From assembly GCF_910594005.1 (NCBI RefSeq), contig NC_057823.1:96768015-96832014 (forward strand): 64,000 nucleotides of DNA. Reading direction: 5' to 3'. Shown in pieces: positions 44,906 to 57,242 of this stretch. A program made the position numbers and the translations under genes. This DNA is from Cervus elaphus (taxonomy: Eukaryota; Chordata; Mammalia; Artiodactyla; Cervidae). Under the pieces are notes generated by a model, which had not been told where the DNA came from, searched no databases, and saw nothing but the letters and a program-made list of their open reading frames with translations. Numbering within the stretch: position 1 is the stretch's first letter; every line of letters begins with the position of its first letter.

Positions 44906-47254
44906 TCTTGATATTTTAATTAGCCTATGGAGACTTCAAACAGGTACATATATGATTCCTACTAAAGTTTCATTTTCTATAACCATTAGATCTTTTTGAA
45001 AGAGAGAAAGAAGGGGATGGGCGTCTAAGAAGTGTCAGATCAGAAATCACTATGATATCATGTACATCCCTGGAAGGGAGGTGCTGTGATTACATTTGTT
45101 TTCATTATCCCTTTTCTACGTCACATGGGTTTTTATGCATAGACACTCAATGTATCTGTTAATAAGTTTCCATTTTCGTGATATTTTTGAGGCAGATATT
45201 AAGGACAAGCATTCAGTCTAAATGATTTATGATGAAATTTAGTTATAAAGATTTATAATATGCACTGTTTTAGTTATTTGACTTTTATCATTTAAACTGG
45301 TCACACTGTAAAAACTTGCATGACTTACAGCTAACACTAGTGTGCCAAATTTCCTAACAGTGACAGCGAAAAGAATGGCCCCAAGCTAGAACTTGAGCAA
45401 AGCATTCTTTAAATTTAAGAATAGAAAAATAGTTAACAGAAACTGGAGAAAAAATTAGGGAAAATGAAAGGCACAGAATAAGTTAAGCTTAAACTATGAG
45501 AATACTTAATTAGCCTTTCATCTTTGATTTGTTACATATTATGTAAGGTCCTCTGTAAACTCTAACAAGCATAAGATTTCTTTAATTTTTCACTAGTAAT
45601 AGTTTCATGATCTGTGTCCCCAACCAGGCTACGTCTATAGAGATAGGTTCACAGATTTTAGCTGCATTGACCAAATGTTTTCTTTCCCAGGGCTGAGAAA
45701 GCAGTAGCCTGAAGCTGGGCTCTAAAAGCATTTGGGGCACTGAGCCTAATCAGTGTGCTGAATGCTGGTCATAATCAGGCATTCAGGCTTGTGACAAAGG
45801 TTGGCAAAGACCAATCAGCTGGAATGGATAGCATTGTGTACTGTTGGCTCATGACACGGTATCTAAGGACACATCGACCAGAACTGATTATGTCAGACCA
45901 GAATTCTCTAAGTGGAGTCAGCACTTCCTAAAAAATAAACAGCTCAGAATGTGCACGTGTAAGGACTCTGTAAGGCTTCTCTTGAACGCTGAGGGTGGCC
46001 TTGAAATGTTCAGTGGCTTAGACTGTGTTGAACATGTGTATACTTCCATCTCCTCTGTCATTATCTGGGCGTATTCCTTCTTAGTGTGTTGTCAATAGCA
46101 CGTTTCTTTTGAGATGCTCCAACAAGCTTGTTAACAATCCTGTGCGCTGCTGTCTCAAACCAATTGATGAACTGACATAGGTTCACTGTTAAGTTCATGT
46201 TAAATATAAGAGAAGTAAGATTCAAGGAATCTGAGGACAAGGTTGGGGGAAGGGACTCTTGTCTAACTCTAATCCCCTCTCTATCCTCTAGAGCAATTAC
46301 ATACTCTCTATCACCAGCATCTTTATCTTTAATTATGTGCACACGAACCTCCTGGTGTTTAGTTTAGCTATATAACTTTCTGATAAAACCAAAGCATTTC
46401 TCCACAACAATCTTTTTGGGCGGGGGGCAATAAAACTCCAGCAAAATCTTCCATTCAAGAAAGTACCTCTAATGTCTTTTACAAAATACAAGAATGTCCA
46501 GAATTTTTTGAAACTAGGCATGTTTATCATATTGTAAAGAGAATTTTTATTTTACTACTGTTTCTTACATTAGTACACAATAAAATGGGCTTAGAGCGTG
46601 CTTAATTCCCAGTGGAACTGTGTTTATCTTGGGTTGCTAGTGGGGAATGAGTATTTTAAGCAATTATTTTGCAATTTTATATACGTATCAAGTTGATAAT
46701 TACTATAGAACTATATATTTTAACTATAAAAGCTATCTACAGCTGAATGTATATTGAAATAGTATATTGAAAATAATCGTTCTCAGTAATGAGAATTACT
46801 CATTAATGAGTAAATGAATGATAAAGATGAGTCTTGCCAGTAGGACATTTGTAAGTGGGAATTTAATTTTCTATAAAAGAAAGAGCTTCCACCTCAGATC
46901 TGACAAACCAATTCATAAGACCTTTCTAATAAAGAAGCCAAAGATGAACCTGTTATGAACTTGGCCAACATCTTTAATTTTTTATGACTAAATTGTATAT
47001 ATCCTAAAATTTATATAATTATGTTATATACTAGTTTATATGATCATTCACTCAAATAAAAGCTATGATTGAGGTTTACGCTATATGGAGATAATAGTAT
47101 TATCAAAAGTTAAAAGTTAAATTCTTTGATTAGACTAACATTTAGTCTTTTGTTTTTGATTGTTTTATTTCTGAATGTATTTCAAATGCCTTAAACAGTG
47201 ACTAGCACAGGTAGATAATAAATACTTGTTAAGTGAATGAATTTTTTCCTAAGT
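44906..47254. other. Unique DNA, no assigned gene
   Basis: 45,590-46,370 is less AT-rich and contains an 84-codon plus frame and a 93-codon minus frame, neither with a recognisable domain. A short L2/MIR-like tail (CAGTGACTAGCACAGGTAG) lies at about 47,197. Confidence 0.35.
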
Positions 47255-47605
47255 TCTTTTTAAATTGACATATAACTTATTTATAATATTACATCAGTTC
47301 CAGGTTTAGTTATTCAATATATTTATAGATTACACTTCAGTTAAAGTTATAAAATATAAAATATTAGCCTATATTTACAGTGCTGTGCAATATATCATTG
47401 CAGCTTATTTTATACATAATACTTTGCATCTCTTAATTCCTTCCACTATGCTGTCCCTCACTTCCTTGTAATCATTAGTTTGTTCTATCTGTGAACCTGT
47501 TTCTGTTTGTTATATTCATTCACTTATTTTTTAGATTCTACATATAAGTGATAACATAGTTTTTGTCTTTGACTTATTTCACTAATCATAACACAACATT
47601 TAGTA
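47255..47605 (-). mobile_element. L1M 3'UTR, antisense
   Basis: AAATTGACATATAACTTATT, AGTGCTGTGCAATATATC, TAGTTTGTTCTATCTGTG and ATTCTACATATAAGTGATA are in the antisense order of an L1M 3' end. Confidence 0.65.
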
Positions 47606-47797
47606 TTTTCGTAAGACTTTTGAAATATTCTTATCTCTTTAAAAGATGTATAATTACTAACTTGTCTCATTAAAATACTGCCTAACGCTTGTTCTAGGTG
47701 ACTGTTGCTCAGTTTTCTCCCTTAAAAATCCCAAAAGCCATACTGACTTTAACCAGTTCCAGATATAAGTTTCTTTGGTCCAGAGAGATTTTCAGTT

Positions 47798-47912
47798 TTA
47801 GACAAGGGCTAGCAACCTTTAATGTGCAAATGAATTACTTGGTGACCTTATTAAAATGTAGAATAACTCAGAATATCCAAGACAGGAGCCCAGGTTTGCA
47901 TCACCAGAGGCA
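47798..47912 (-). mobile_element. MER5-like hAT fragment
   Basis: TAATGTGCAAATGAATTACT followed by CTTATTAAAATGTAGAATA resembles MER5A-type nonautonomous DNA transposons. Weakly supported. Confidence 0.35.
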
Positions 47913-47924
47913 TATATGCTTACT

Positions 47925-48130
47925 TTCACATCTTATCTGCCAGACTCTATCAGTGATTCTTGCTTCCGTCACACTGGCCCAAGTCTTTACCATCAGGTGC
48001 CTGAAACCCAGCCAGAGCCCATCCCTGCTCTCCTGCATCTGGTCCACTTTCCTTCCCATTTCCTTTGCACAGTCCTTTTTCCTTCACCTTCTTATTCTGC
48101 CTTTTTTAATCATTTCTCTCTTCAGCCAAG
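47925..48130 (-). mobile_element. L2 fragment, antisense
   Basis: CTTGCTTCCGTCACACTGGC, then a C/T-rich part with CATTTCCTTTGCACAGTCC, resembles the antisense L2 3' region. The open frames here (153 codons at 47,698-48,159) are a consequence of this C/T-rich composition. Confidence 0.4.
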
Positions 48131-48251
48131 CACTTCTAATGGTTTTCTACATAAACTAAAAGCCTCCCTAGAGCCTCTAGAATTTGATCCTAAAATACTT
48201 TCTCAGATGCATCTTTCTCTCCAGTCCAATGCTCCTTCTTGCATACCTTTC

Positions 48252-48800
48252 GTGGTGGGTGGAATAATGTCCCCAGGTCCTTCCTCCACTCTCCCCTCTA
48301 CTGCTAAAGATGCCTATAGCCTAATTACTGGAAACTATGAATATGTTAGCTTATAAGGCAAAGGGAAATCAAGTTTACTGAAGGAGTAAATGTTCATAAT
48401 CAGCTGACACTGAGAGGGGAAGTTATTCTGCTTTTTCCAAGTAGGTACAATGTAATCACAAGGGTCCTTAGAAGTGGAAGATGGAGGCAGAAAAGAGAGA
48501 TAGAGAGGTTTGGCAGTATGATAAGGATTCAGTCTGATGTTGTTGGCTTTTGTTGATGGAAGAAGGCGGTTGTGAGCCAAGAAAATCAGGTGGCTTCTAA
48601 AAGCTGGAAAAAGAAAAGAACAGACTCTCCTCTGGAAGTTCCAGAAAGGAGCATGACTCTGCTGACACAATGATTTTTGCACAATGACACATATTTTGGA
48701 CTTGTGACTTCCAGAACTCTAAGATAATAAATTTGCATTGTTTTCAGCTGCTAGGTTTGTGGTAATTACACAAAGTGGCAATAGAAAAACAATGTGTCTT
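48252..48800 (+). mobile_element. MLT1-type MaLR LTR, sense
   Basis: GGAATAATGTCCCCAGG near the start, AATCACAAGGGTCCTTAGAA in the middle, and AACTCTAAGATAATAAATTTG then GTTTGTGGTAATTACA at the end follow an MLT1 LTR in order. About 550 bp, diverged. Confidence 0.7.
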
Positions 48801-49149
48801 CTATTGAATTCTACTCATTGCATAGAGCACATTCCACCTTTGTGGAATGTTTGCTGCCTATATGTTCTTGTCTCTTAAATTATAGTATAAACTAGTGAGG
48901 CTGTAGAGCTAATACTATATCACTTAAGAGTATACTTGTATATATACTCTATTGCCTTGCATGGCAGATCCTTAATTCTCCTTACTGATACTTTAAGTTA
49001 GGCTATCTATTTTAAACTTCTGGTAAATATACATAATGGGGGTCATTTCTCAGAGAGAAAAGATATACTGACAGTTTTACTGTATAGCATTAATATATCA
49101 GTTTTCATGGTCGAGAGAATTTAGCATCTTAAGAGGTCAATATGAACAG

Positions 49150-49310
49150 CATCTCTGAGGGGTTACTATGTCAATTTACTAAATTACAAAACTAAATCCT
49201 AGTGAGGCAAATGGCTTTGTGTGTGATTAAGTAGTTGCACAAGGAAGAATCCAAATTTTATTTATCATGCGTGTCTGATTCCAAGTTCCTGAACTATCTT
49301 GACTTCCAAA
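49150..49310 (+). mobile_element. MIR-like fragment
   Basis: AAATCCTAGTGAGGCAAATGG, then GTAGTTGCACAAGGAAG and CTGATTCCAAGTTCCTGAAC match the MIR second half weakly. Confidence 0.45.
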
Positions 49311-51214
49311 ATCATTGCTTACAGCAAGATTAAATGAGCCACTCAGTACTGGGCCCAGCTAGATGGATTTAACCCACATGTGTTCCCATAATTCTTAATA
49401 GACCCTTAGAAATTTACAGTCAATCACATTCTTCAATGCTATGTGGAGACTATCTAAAGAGTGTAAGAATTTCTACATCAACATTTTAGGGAGAAAAAAG
49501 AAGGAAATTTAATGAGAATTAAAAACCTGTTTGTTTACAATAAAGAGCTACCTTGAATGTAGCTTGACTGCAAATTACAGGGGTAAGTAGGAAAATATAG
49601 GTGCTAAAATCGTTTTTGTTTTTTATTGAACTTGAAATTTTTTTCTTATTTAAAATAAAATTTTCTTCTTTCAATAACCTAATTCAGTCACACTTACTGG
49701 TAGCAAGTGCATGTATACTTCCTAAAGTATTTGAATATTGAATGTTTCAACCTAATTTGTTTCCATTTAATGAACATAATTATAGACATAGCACCTGCAG
49801 GGTACAAGAGATGAATCTGTGCTCCTCGGATTTCCTGGAAAGCCATTTACCAACGCTCTTGCCCAGGCTCCACTGTTGCAGCAGAGTCTGGAAGTGCATC
49901 CACGCTTGAGTGTTTCTTAGAAGTTCCCAGTTGGCTCTAACGTGAAGACAAGTTTCCAAAACCACCACAATGGGAGATAGAAGAGATGTTCCTTTTATAC
50001 AGTTCATCTTTTCCCTTTCCCTCAAGTACAAAAAAGGAAAAAAAAAAAAAAAGATTTGAGCTATTACTGAAATTGAAAGATCACCATCTTTCTGGGGTTA
50101 GCGGCAAAAGTAAAAGCTGATACTGTGCGTAACTGCTGTATGATGCATGCTTAAAGAGAGTATTTTGAGTATCTTGACAAAAGACATACAATATTTTTGC
50201 AAGATATAATAAGAAATGCCAATCATTACCAAACATACTGTGTTCATAACATTAACGCCGTTCTGTTGTACCATAGAGATATTGGCTCTCATTATGTTCC
50301 TGAAACAAATATTTTTAGAGGTCTTCTAGTTGTCTTCTTCCTATGTGATCTTGGGTATGGTGGTGAATTCTGGGCTCAACAATTCCTTATGCAAAAATTA
50401 AGATCAGACGCAAAAATCTACTTCATGGGTCAAATACACATTTATTTAGAAGAAAATCTTCATGGATTTCTATACTGGATGGTACATTTTCTTATCTCTT
50501 TTAAAATAAATTTGCTTGTTACAAACAGGAGAATGGTAAGTATGTAGGTGGGATTTTTCATAAAGAACGTGCAGCACATGCAAAATTTTACTTTATATTC
50601 CCATTTTAACATTCTAATTTACTAAGTTAAGATGAATCCAAATAAGAGAACATTAAGGATAGTAAAGGTGATAACAAATCAGTACTGTAAATCTTTAGGT
50701 GAAAAGAAAAGAATTCGGAAAAAAAACAAAAACAAAAACAATCCCAGATTTCAGCTATTAGGAAAGCTTTAGTATTGTGTAAAGAAGATAGTCTAACAGC
50801 TATTTAACACTGAAGATTCTAAAGAGAATGAGCATTATAACTCTCAACAGCCAAAAACTGACCATTAAAGCCAGTGACAGCCAAAAAGTGAGAGAATTAA
50901 GGAATTAAAAAATGCTCCCGTAAGTTCTGCTTACAGGTATCACCTGGACATTGAGAAGACTAAGTGTAGGTTATACACTGCTCTGTACCAGACAAGGAAT
51001 TGGGAAACTGGTTCTTGAAAGTGAATCAACTGTTTCTACCAGGATACAGGTCTGTCAATGTCCCGCTTTCACCAAGGTGATGGCAGGGGTACCCATCACG
51101 AAGTATGTTTACATATACTCTCACCTAACCCTCAGACTATACTTTAAGAGGGGGACTAAATGGTAAAAAACAGTGGCAGCTACAAATTCTCTTAATGTGA
51201 TATCCAAAATGCTT
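49311..51214. other. Unique DNA, no assigned gene
   Basis: Contains the 116-codon plus frame at 50,197-50,547 and an 83-codon minus frame at 49,780-50,031; neither shows a recognisable domain, and both lie in AT-rich sequence. A 15-base A run is at 50,037. Confidence 0.35.
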
Positions 51215-51745
51215 AGGATACATTTTTTTTTTTTTTTTAAATCATTTGTCTCCAGTTTCTGGCAGCAACTGAACTTTTTGTCATCTCCATAATTTTGCTT
51301 TTTCCACAATGTCATATAGATGGAATCATACACTATGGATCCTTTTCAGGTTATTTCACTTAACAGTATCATTTAAGCTTTCTTCATGTCTTTTCATAGC
51401 TTGATAGCCTTTTTTGTTGGTTTTAGTGCTGAATAGTATTCTATTATCTGAATATTCCACAGCTTATTTATTCATTACCCTACTGAAAAATATCTTGTTT
51501 TCAAGATATTCTTGTTTTGACAGTTATGAATAAAGTCCCTATACATATCCACAGTGCAGGTATTTTATGGACATATATTTTAAATTCATTCAGGTAAATC
51601 TCAGGGAGTGTGGCTGCTAGATTGTATGGGAAGAATATGTTTAGTTTTGTAAGAAACTGTTAAGCCTTATATTCTAAAGTGGCTGAGTCATTTTGTATTC
51701 CTACCAGCAATGAATGAGAATTCTTGTTGTATCAAATGCTGAATG
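51215..51745 (-). mobile_element. L1M fragment, antisense
   Basis: A T run at 51,223, then CACAATGTCATATAGATGG, TGGATCCTTTTCAGGTTATT, AGTGCTGAATAGTATTC and GGTAAATCTCAGGGAGTG in antisense L1M order (3'UTR to ORF2 end). Confidence 0.7.
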
Positions 51746-51749
51746 GACA

Positions 51750-51925
51750 AAGGCAATTCCATGATTCCATTTATATAATGTTCTTTAAATGACAAATTAC
51801 AGAAATGGAGGACAGCTTAATGACTGCCAGGGATTAGGAATGGGAGCAGTAAGAAGGTGGATGTGGTATAAAATAACAACAGCAAGGATCTTCATGGTGA
51901 TGGGTGTCTTCTGTTTCTTCAAGGC
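51750..51925 (+). mobile_element. L1M 3'UTR fragment, sense
   Basis: CCATGATTCCATTTATATAATG, then GACTGCCAGGGATTAGGAATG. It overlaps in L1 coordinates with the antisense piece to its left, so these are two copies facing each other, not a twin-primed pair. Confidence 0.55.
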
Positions 51926-52199
51926 ATCATTTTGTCAATATACTGGTTGTCCTTTTGTATTATAGTTTTAAAGATATTACCTTTGAGAGAAACAGTCAAA
52001 AATATGTGTTTTCTCTGTGTTATTTTTTCCAGCTACATAAGAACCTACAATTATTTCAAAATCAAAGCTTCATGTAAAAAGTTAATCAGCTGCCCCTCAC
52101 TCAGAAAGTTAACAGATAACATTAGCTTTTTCACATACATTCTTTTATCTTCATAAAGAAATTTGCACTTATCTAAAAATAAACATCATATGTACAAGA

Positions 52200-52370
52200 T
52201 CTTAACAATTTACAGAGTTATTTCACAAATGTTGCCTCATTAATTTCTTCCAACCACTTCATTAGTTTTCATCCCCTTTTATTAATAATAGATGACGAAA
52301 TTGAGAGTGTGTAACTTTCCAGGGTGATCCACCTGGTAAGTAACAGGAAGGATTAGCGTCTACTGTGCGT
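52200..52370 (+). mobile_element. MIR/L2-type fragment
   Basis: TTGCCTCATTAATTTCTTCC, GATGACGAAATTGAGAGTG, and GTAAGTAACAGGAAGGATTAG follow the MIR 3' half. Confidence 0.55.
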
Positions 52371-53399
52371 ATATGTCTTGCTTCTCTCACAAAGACAATC
52401 TCTTTGGCTTTCTTTTTCTGCTCAGATACCTAATCCCTATTATAAAAGTGAGCTTCTTTGTCTAGATTTATTGCTCATACATTTTTACCCTTTCTCTTTG
52501 GCCAGCTGCATCTTCTTAGAAATGACCTTATTGCCTGCATTTACCATCTGGAACTTCTCAGCTTCAGCCTTCTGATGACTCTCCTCTCAGTCCACGAAGC
52601 TCCCTAGTTCTCCAGGGGACCTGGGTCTGAGCCCTGAGCCCTTGTCAGAACTAACGCTTCGGGTTCACAGAAGGCCTCTCCTGGGTCAAGAAAACTCCCT
52701 CACCCACACCTGGCTCAAATCTTCTTTTCCATCAGGCTATGACAAAAATAAAGTAGACATTCCTCCACATGCATTATTTGCTCCAGCATGTGGAATATGA
52801 AGAATAAGTGGCCCCAGGTATAGAAGTGATTCTAAGCAATAGCAGTCCAACATCTGCAATCATACCCACATATGGAACTTGAATTTCCATTTGGTGTGCC
52901 AGGCTTCTGAAGAATGTTGAAAATGTTTAAACGTTTGTGAATAATAGTGGGAAGAAATATAATTGGCCCAAAGAGAGGACTCTTTTAACAGTGTTTTAAA
53001 ACACTTATATTCAATATTACAAATATTATATTTAGTATTCTTCAGAGACTTCCAAAATCTAAAAAGGATACCTTCAAGATTAGATGACATTTAAATAAAT
53101 CATAACCTCCTTAATACATATTATATATATATTATATATGCATATATGATCAATATTGCATAATCAGTAAGTGATATTAATAAATAAAAAAATGTTGAAT
53201 CCATCATTTCTTACCATAAAACATTCATAGAGTCATACATGGAAGCTTTGCTTAATACCTTTCTTTGTATTGACGTTAAATTCAAACTCCATGTGAGCAC
53301 AATCACTTCCAGATTTTTACTTTGTTAATTTGCTAATTTATTCAAATTCAACTTGTGCTTATGTATAGCAGCACCCATACTAGTAGATCTGCAATCTTC
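52371..53399. other. Unique DNA, nothing recognised
   Basis: 52,560-52,740 is relatively GC-rich (TCCAGGGGACCTGGGTC) without a recognisable repeat or coding content. Confidence 0.35.
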
Positions 53400-53549
53400 T
53401 CAAGGCTCCTCTGTCCATGGAATTCTCCAGGCAAAACCCTGGAGTGAGTAGCCAGTCTCTTCTCCAGGGGATCTTCCCAACCTGGGAATTGCATTCGGGT
53501 CTCCTGCATTACAGACAGATTCTTTACCATCTGAGCCACCAGGGAAGCC
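53400..53549 (-). mobile_element. Bov-tA SINE, antisense, tail side missing
   Basis: From CAAGGCTCCTCTGTCCATGG to GAGCCACCAGGGAAGCCC. The last 60-70 bases on the tail side are absent, with unrelated DNA at the junction. Confidence 0.9.
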
Positions 53550-53734
53550 CAAGCAAAAAAGGTTTTCCTAATTTTTCTGCATCTTGTATAAGCTATAAAC
53601 TAAGAAATATCTTAGTGATACAGAAGATCGGAATTGAGCCAAAGGATTTGCAGAGTCATGTCTTGAGGTCATGTCTTGCCATTTTTGCTGTTAATATTGC
53701 TTTATAGCATGTGGTCTCATGATTAAACACTCAG

Positions 53735-53975
53735 CTTGTCCTCCTGTCCCCCTGCCTCTCTACGTCACTCCATCTACTCTCCCCGTGGTCTCACTTCTGC
53801 GTTTCCTGCTGTGTTTCTCCTTCCCACTTGCCTTATTCCCACCCCAACACTCACCTTTTCTCCTTTCCTCTCCTGACCCATCCCTACTTCTCTTTACCTC
53901 ATCACTTCTCTAACATTCACCACCTCCTGTTCCATCTCCATCTTTTCCTTCTATCCCCTTTTTCATTCCCAAAAG
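53735..53975. repeat. Polypyrimidine-rich tract
   Basis: About 240 bases dominated by C and T on the plus strand with very few G. It creates overlapping open frames rich in Pro, Ser, Leu and Phe that should not be read as proteins. Confidence 0.8.
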
Positions 53976-54862
53976 TATGGTTCTCAAATCATATTTTCTT
54001 CAACCTTACTTTTATTTAACAGATCAATACATTCAGCTTGTGTAGAGGGACATCTTGTCTTAATCACCTATAATATAGAGAAAGGACCAAGATGATCCCA
54101 AACACAGGAGATGAGTATTTCATTAGTAATGAAAGCAAGCATTGTTAATCAGAGCTCTTTAGTGACAGCTAGGCGTTTACTGACACTTCACATTTTCTGT
54201 ACATGCCAGTAGTTTATCATTTTAATGATAAATTTGTCCTTGTTCTGCTTTGAATTTTAAACTGTAACTATGGTAATATTAATAATAATAACAACAGATT
54301 CTTTGTAATAGAACTACTGTGGGCCATATTAATTGTCCCTTTTACTGGTTAGATCACAACTGATATTTTTCCCCTACTACTAGAGAATTTATTAAACAGG
54401 AGACAGGTATTCTTGGCACAAAGAATATCCTCTTTTCCTGGTAAAAAACATAATGTGTTTCTTTTTTTTTTTTGTACTTGATTTACAAATTTTCAGCTGG
54501 AAGTTTGCAAATATGAGACTAGCAGTTTTCTGAACTGTGTTGAAGGTGTAGGTATCTTGCTAGCACTGCCACTTACCAAATGAGAAAATATAAATTAAAA
54601 ATAAAGTGTAACAGCCATACCAAAAAAAAGGCTCTTCTCTCATTCTAAACAAATGTTCTAACAGTATTACACAAAACAAAAAAATTCAGTAGGAGATGGA
54701 TGATTAAAACTCTTTCATCAAATAAGAGTGAAATAAAAAGTGAAAAGCTTCAATTGTAGTGTACGTAAGACAACGTTATGATTTTTTTATTTTAAACAAC
54801 AATCGAGGTATATGGGTAAAACCACATTGTATGACTTAATAGAGGAGACTTATAGACACACT
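53976..54862. other. Unique AT-rich DNA
   Basis: Nothing recognised. Confidence 0.35.
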
Positions 54863-54912
54863 GGGCTTCCAGGTGGCTCAGACAGTAAAGAATCTGTCTG
54901 CAACACAGGAGA
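54863..54912 (+). mobile_element. Bov-tA head fragment (50 bp)
   Basis: GGGCTTCCAGGTGGCTCAG to CAACACAGGAGA, then homology stops. Only the tRNA-derived head remains, so the 3' part was deleted or the copy is a recombination remnant. Confidence 0.8.
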
Positions 54913-54941
54913 TCTCTTTAAAGAAATCTTTATGAAGGAAA

Positions 54942-54966
54942 CACAGTACTCAAGAAGAGTACTGTG
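54942..54966. repeat. 10-bp perfect hairpin
   Basis: CACAGTACTC, then AAGAA, then GAGTACTGTG. A near-palindrome GATCTCTTTAAAGAAATC lies just upstream at 54,911-54,928. Both directly follow the truncated SINE. Confidence 0.85.
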
Positions 54967-55775
54967 AAGAAAAAATAATTTGTATAATGGAGAACTCTAC
55001 ATATGCAAGAAATAATTTTCTGCTTTACTGAGCTGCAGAGATTGATGTGCTAAGTCAAGTCCTGGATAGTTTGAGGTAGCAGTTTAATTTGCTCACACAT
55101 CACTTTACTGAATTTTACTGGGGCAGTTTCCTGAATTTTTATTGTTGTCATTTTTGTTATTTTTCTGTATCAATGGTCTTATTCAATCTGTCAGAGGTGG
55201 TTTTAAAAGTACAGTTCACCATCATAATTGGAAGATTTAAGCTTAAATTTTATTATATTCAATTACTAGAGCCCTCTCAGTGCAAAGGAAGAAGAAAGGG
55301 CCTCTTGTACTTTCTTCCCATTGATATATAAGCTACACGCACATAATCTTTTAAATTGCCAGCAAGTCCCATATGACTTTTAACAAAATATTTACCCACA
55401 ACAGTGGCTTAAATGCACTTAATTATGGCATGATTCTCTCATATTAGTGCTTTAAAACTTGCCTTAACATTGGAGAACTTTAAGGTAAATCTACCTACTT
55501 TGGACACCACTCCCAGAGATTATGATATTACCAGTGTTATGATTGCTCTAGACAGTGAAACCGTTGCAAACTCCCTAGGTGCTTTTTATTTGAAAACGTG
55601 TTTTAGAAACAGCGCTGTCTATGAACTTTGAAACTTTGGAGCCCAAGAAAAGTAGCTCAATGTTTTTGTTTTTTTTTTTTTTTACTCAGTTGTCCCTATC
55701 AATAATATCTTGCAAGTCCATAGCTGACATTAGGATTCACTCTTTGTGTTGTACATTCTATGTGATTTGTGTGCC
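54967..55775. other. Unique DNA, nothing recognised
   Basis: AT-rich. A T run at 55,667-55,683 is the only low-complexity feature. Confidence 0.35.
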
Positions 55776-55899
55776 AACTCACTTCAGTAGTGTCCGACTC
55801 TTTGAGACCTTATGGACTGTGGCCCTCTAGCTCCTCTGTCCATGGACTTCTCAATGCAAGAATTAATGGAGTGGGTTGCCATGCCCTCCTCCAGAGGAT
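55776..55899 (-). mobile_element. Bov-tA SINE, antisense, head missing
   Basis: CTCACTTCAGTAGTGTCCG to GCCCTCCTCCAGAGGAT. The copy stops where Bov-A meets the tRNA head, so this may be another headless Bov-A unit. Confidence 0.85.
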
Positions 55900-55904
55900 T
55901 TGCA

Positions 55905-56030
55905 GTTCTGACAAATGTATCATGGCGTGTATCCACCATTACAGTAAAATACAGGGTAGCTACACTGCCCTAAAAGCCCCCCATCCTGTGCCTATTCATC
56001 CCTCCTTCAGCCCTCCATTAAAAAAAAAAA
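55905..56030 (-). mobile_element. L1M 3'UTR fragment, antisense
   Basis: TCTGACAAATGTATCATGGC, ATCCACCATTACAGTAAAATA and TATTCATCCCTCCTTC resemble the L1M 3'UTR. Confidence 0.45.
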
Positions 56031-56339
56031 ATGCCCATTTTTCAATGCAAAGATATCCTAATCTCAGAGCAAAAGACAAACCACTAAATCAAATATTTTG
56101 GGTAGTGATGGTTAGTAAGGAATGGAAAGGGTAGAGAGCGCATATTTTCATAAGGGAACTAGTTCTTATGTTCTTCAGAATCAGAAAGATGAGATAGATT
56201 ATATACAGTATTCATGTCTAGATGCACACACATACTGTTAAATACAGAGAAAAGGGAGTTGCACTTCGATCAATATGGGAGAAAAAAACAAACTTCCCTT
56301 TACACTTCTAGATTCTTGGCTGAGACCACTTCCCCTCCC

Positions 56340-57165
56340 AACCCTCCACCCTTAACCCTCGGAATAAAAGACAGATTATTAAGAGGAAACAGTTATTCAA
56401 CAGAGGTTTAGTAACAATATATGCCTCCTATGTATATGGAAGAAATTCAGGAAAACTAAGTAACTCCCCCAAATGGCCCAAGTCACCACCTTAAATACCA
56501 TGTCCAGCTAAAGACAAAAGAAAATGTTGGGAGATGGTGGAACCAGTTATTGCAGGCTATCAAGAAACATGCTTAGCTTAGCTTAGTGAAGTCGCTCAGT
56601 AGTGTCTGACTCTGCAATCCCATGTCCATGGGATTCTCTAGGCAAGAACATTGGAGTGGGTTGCCATTTCCTTCTCCATGGGATCTTCCTGACATAGGGA
56701 TCGAACCCAGGTCTCCCACACTGCAGGCAGACTCTACTGTCTAAGCCATCAGGGCCTCAAGTTATTGGAGGCTGTGAGGAAACATGATGATATGTTTGAT
56801 CCGCAGACTTATGTCATTGATAAGAGTTTCTAGGGACCTAGTCGTTCTCTTTCTGGTACAGAGAGGTAGACATCCTTAATAATGGAGATGTCTCTTGAAA
56901 ATGTAAATGTCTCTTACAAAAGGGTAGCTTCTACTCAACTTTTTGAGCTTGTCTTGTATCTGCTGTTTCTTAAAAATAATCAGCTTAAAATAGTCCTTGT
57001 GCCAAAGAGGCATATTTTGAGGGTGGCAAACTCTGCTCCCCTTTACCAGCAATGGCCAAAAAGAATCACAGTAGTAAAACAGCAGTTTTTACATCATGAA
57101 GACTACATATGCTATCCTTTGAAGTATCTGGCTGCCATAAGAGCTCAATAAACATTCATTGAATG
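56340..57165 (-). mobile_element. Old LTR-like region, antisense, split by Bov-tA
   Basis: ATAAAAGACAGATTATTAAG, CAGTTATTCAACAGAGG and AATATATGCCTCC resemble the antisense start of an ancient LTR (poly(A)-signal side). The region continues after the SINE. Family not identified; ends uncertain. Confidence 0.3.
56572..56759 (-). mobile_element. Bov-tA SINE, antisense, between 27-bp repeats
   Basis: A CTTAG-repeat tail at left, then GAAGTCGCTCAGTAGTG to TAAGCCATCAGGGC. Flanking 27-bp repeats (56,545-56,571 and 56,760-56,786) match at 23 of 27 bases. Confidence 0.88.
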
Positions 57166-57180
57166 AGTATATCTATCTGT

Positions 57181-57242
57181 AAAAAAAAAAAAGAAGTCGC
57201 TCAGCCGTGTCCAATTCTTTGGAACCCCACGGACTATAGTCC
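57181..57242 (-). mobile_element. 62-bp Bov-A/BovB 3'-end insertion with perfect target duplication
   Basis: Between two copies of ATATCTATCTGT (57,169-57,180 and 57,243-57,254) lie 12 A bases and GAAGTCGCTCAGCCGTG to GGACTATAGTCC. This is antisense SINE/BovB 3' end. On the element strand its tail is poly(T), not poly(A). Confidence 0.92.

Noticed and set aside
47698..48356. Two overlapping frames of 153 and 146 codons
   Set aside because: They run through C/T-rich L2-like and MLT1-like repeat text in two frames at once, a composition effect.
50197..50547. 116-codon plus-strand open frame
   Set aside because: No recognisable domain, no splice or promoter context, AT-rich composition. I could not tell it from chance.
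51215..51925. Opposed L1M pieces read as a twin-primed inversion
   Set aside because: The two pieces overlap in L1 coordinates (both contain the ATGATTCCAT 3'UTR start), so they are separate copies.
53719..54019. Pro/Ser/Phe-rich open frames
   Set aside because: Produced by a polypyrimidine tract lacking G, which removes most stop codons.
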